NCBI RefSeq assembly: GCF_963422545.1
Contig: NZ_OY730255.1
Coordinates: 62,001-126,000 of the forward strand
Reading direction: 5' to 3'
DNA length: 64,000 bases
Source of the DNA: an uncultured Flavobacterium sp.
GTDB lineage: Bacteria > Bacteroidota > Bacteroidia > Flavobacteriales > Flavobacteriaceae
Of this stretch, positions 62,328 to 64,000 are shown piece after piece. A program made the position numbers and the translations under genes. A model generated the notes under the pieces. It was not told the DNA's origin. It was given only the letters and a program-made list of their open reading frames with translations, and made no database searches. Within the stretch, counting starts at the first letter, position 1. Every line of letters begins with the position of its first letter.

Positions 62328-63650
62328 ATGAAAACATTATATTCCACCAGTCTAATTTTTGTCTTAAGTTTTTTTATATTTTCCTTTAATCGAATCGAAA
62401 AAAATGATTTGGGAACAATAAAAAATCTGACAAATAGCTATAATCATAATACAAATGATTATTCCGATCCATTGGTAGATAACAACGTTCTGAATGATTT
62501 CTTTAAAAAATATTCTCCTTTAAAAAAACAACAAAACGATGTAATCTCCCTATATAAGAATAAATCTTATGAGACTTCATTAGATACTCTGATCAAACCT
62601 GCACGAAATGACGAAGGACTTTTTGATCAATATTATAAACTTGAAGATGTTTTAAAAAAATATAAAAAACTAGAAAAAGAAGGAGTTTGGAAACCAATAA
62701 CTGTTGTAAATCCTTATAAAGACATTCGACCAGACGAAAAATCAATTACCGTTGCACAAATCAGAAATCGATTATTTGTAATGGGAGATTTAAAAAATGA
62801 TTCTAAAAGTGATGTTTATGATCAGGAATTAATGGATGGTGTAATGAAATACAAACTGAGAAACGGTTTGAAACCTAATTACATTATTAATGAAGATCAT
62901 ATTAAAGATTTGAATACGCCTATTGCAGACAAAATCAAAACACTAATGATCAATATGGAACGTTGTCGCTGGATTTCGCCACAACTTGTAAAAGACAAAG
63001 AATATATCATGGTTAATGTGCCATCATTTGAATTGGTTTATGTGAAAAATGGTAAAATCGAATTGGTATCTAAAGTCTTTGTTGGTTCTCCGTTAACTAA
63101 AACAACAATTTTTAACAGCAGTATTGAGAAAATAGTTTTCAGCCCTTATTGGACTGTACCGCAAAGTATTGTTGACAATGAATTGAAATCAAAAATTGCG
63201 GCTGACAAAAATTATTTGGCAGAACATAACATGGAAATAGTAAATGGTCAGGTGAGACAAAAACCAGGTCCTGAGAATTCATTAGGGCTAGTAAAATTTA
63301 TTTTCCCAAATCCGGATGACATTTATATGCACGATACACCTGCAAAAACCTTATTTGATTTTGAAAAAAGAACATTTAGCCACGGTTGTGTGAATGTAAA
63401 TAAAGCTAAAGAATTAGCAATTGCGTTGTTAAAAGATTATCCGGAATGGACAGAAGACAGAATAAACAAAGCAATGGATGGTACTGAGGAAACTACTTTT
63501 AAATTGCCAAACAAAGTGCCTATCTATATTTGTTATTTTACTTCATGGGTAAACGAATCCGGAGAAGTTAGTTTCTTTCAGGATGTTTATGACATAGATG
63601 GTGATTTGAATAAAGCACTTTTTCCTGAAAATGCTGTAGCCAATAAATAA
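62328..63650 (+). CDS. L,D-transpeptidase (YkuD) family protein
   Basis: A 440-residue protein with an N-terminal signal/anchor (MKTLYSTSLIFVLSFFIFSF). A helical region of about 120-200 includes a peptidoglycan-binding-like stretch. The YkuD catalytic domain, about 215-395, has 'FSPYWTVPQSIV', 'YMHDTPAKTLF' and the active-site motif 'FSHGCVNVNKAKELA' with H352, G353 and C354. It should form or remodel 3-3 cross-links, or attach proteins to peptidoglycan, in the periplasm. The 290 bp upstream to icmF are AT-rich, with no clear signal. A terminator follows. Confidence 0.9.
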   Translation: MKTLYSTSLIFVLSFFIFSFNRIEKNDLGTIKNLTNSYNHNTNDYSDPLVDNNVLNDFFKKYSPLKKQQNDVISLYKNKSYETSLDTLIKPARNDEGLFDQYYKLEDVLKKYKKLEKEGVWKPITVVNPYKDIRPDEKSITVAQIRNRLFVMGDLKNDSKSDVYDQELMDGVMKYKLRNGLKPNYIINEDHIKDLNTPIADKIKTLMINMERCRWISPQLVKDKEYIMVNVPSFELVYVKNGKIELVSKVFVGSPLTKTTIFNSSIEKIVFSPYWTVPQSIVDNELKSKIAADKNYLAEHNMEIVNGQVRQKPGPENSLGLVKFIFPNPDDIYMHDTPAKTLFDFEKRTFSHGCVNVNKAKELAIALLKDYPEWTEDRINKAMDGTEETTFKLPNKVPIYICYFTSWVNESGEVSFFQDVYDIDGDLNKALFPENAVANK

Positions 63651-63666
63651 TACAAATTTAGGGAAT

Positions 63667-63706
63667 TAAAGAACTGTATAAAACTAGTCTTTTATACAGT
63701 TCTTTT
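63667..63706 (+). terminator. Terminator after the L,D-transpeptidase gene
   Basis: AAAGAACTGTATAAAA and TTTTATACAGTTCTTT pair around a short loop, with T-rich sequence after, 17 bp beyond the stop. Confidence 0.8.
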
Positions 63707-63835
63707 CGTTTTACCACATCCACAAAAAGAACTTAACTTATTAATTTTAAATCTTTTAAAGGCTAAAAAAACATCAAATCTAAAAGAACTTTGCATCATA
63801 ATAATACCACTAATTTTTAATTAAAATTAATTATC

Positions 63836-64000
63836 ATGAAAACAGAGAATATTGAAGGATTAACACTTTTTGAAATAAATTTATTGATTCAACAAGGTGG
63901 AAGATTTATAATGTTTCCAAACCTGATGACCAAAGCTAAAAGTTCAACTATTTATTTTGTTCGTCCTGAAGAAAAAATATTTAAATACGCATTACATCAT
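63836..64000 (+). CDS. N-terminal part of a small protein of unknown function (cut by window end)
   Basis: An ATG at 63836 opens a frame that runs off the right edge (55 codons, MKTENIEGLTLFEINLLIQ). 'QQGGRFIMFPNLMTKAKSST' and 'YFVRPEE' resemble small uncharacterised Bacteroidota proteins of about 100 residues that continue into a hydrophobic, Gly/Pro-rich half; that similarity is from memory of the pattern only. It lies 130 bp after a terminator. Confidence 0.55.
   Translation, partial: MKTENIEGLTLFEINLLIQQGGRFIMFPNLMTKAKSSTIYFVRPEEKIFKYALHH

Noticed and set aside
1..64000. tRNA, rRNA, tmRNA, insertion sequence or prophage genes
   Set aside because: Looked for by eye on both strands; no cloverleaf with CCA end, rRNA-like segment, transposase or phage structural gene was recognised. 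A covariance-model search would be needed to be certain.

Overview
The window looks like a chromosomal segment of a gliding member of the Flavobacteriaceae, most likely Flavobacterium. The DNA is AT-rich. It carries gldI, a giant surface protein with a type IX secretion (T9SS) C-terminal sorting domain, many Sec-exported proteins and lipoproteins, glycoside hydrolases of polysaccharide-utilisation type, both GSII and GSIII glutamine synthetases, and promoters of the Bacteroidota form TTTG-N17-22-TAnnTTTG. No tRNA, rRNA, CRISPR array, transposase or prophage was seen.

Layout. 1-7.3 kb: the end of an unidentified gene, then a co-directional glycan block: GH110 alpha-1,3-galactosidase, a DUF5077/DUF3472 protein, a GH109-type alpha-N-acetylgalactosaminidase and a GH35 beta-galactosidase. 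This set would suit removal of terminal alpha-Gal and alpha-GalNAc (blood-group B/A-like epitopes) and then beta-Gal. 7.7-13.8 kb (minus strand): guaA, two LysM envelope proteins and an OsmC protein. 14-20 kb: small envelope proteins, a CbpA/CbpM co-chaperone pair, a RidA protein, and a CLC transporter with fluoride-type motifs followed by a 169-bp tandem array. 20.5-24.5 kb: nrnA, gldI and two cyclophilin-FKBP fusion isomerases, an envelope folding cluster. 24.7-31 kb: EamA permease, DoxX protein, AqpZ, GlsB-like protein, DUF1801 protein, sterol-desaturase-like enzyme, DUF2805 protein and an M61 peptidase. 31-37.5 kb: GH92 mannosidase, acetyltransferase, purM and small unknowns.

37.6-41.7 kb: a probable tiny gene between two terminators, then divergent GSIII and GSII. 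42-48.3 kb: TerC protein, collagen-like lipoprotein, and a roughly 1,430-codon T9SS repeat protein whose start is split off by a one-base frameshift. 48.8-53.8 kb: a secreted esterase, an AraC regulator and three paralogous small exported proteins. A nearly invariant 42-bp element lies upstream of the regulator and of two of these paralogues. 53.9-58.5 kb: unknown genes, a secreted hydrolase, a XRE regulator divergent from a small unknown gene, and a cytoplasmic trypsin-like protease. 58.6-64 kb: IcmF-type fused acyl-CoA mutase, an L,D-transpeptidase, and a gene cut by the window end.

Most intergenic spaces hold palindromic or nested inverted repeats of a few recurring sequence families, such as 'TTGCCACGAATT', 'AATCTGCGTTTTCGC' and 'TTCGTTCCTCCGGAAC'. 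The best leads for something undescribed are the AraC/42-bp-element/small-protein module (50.2-53.8 kb), the tiny gene at 37.7 kb, the XRE-unknown-protease group (56.4-58.5 kb), and the repeat families themselves.
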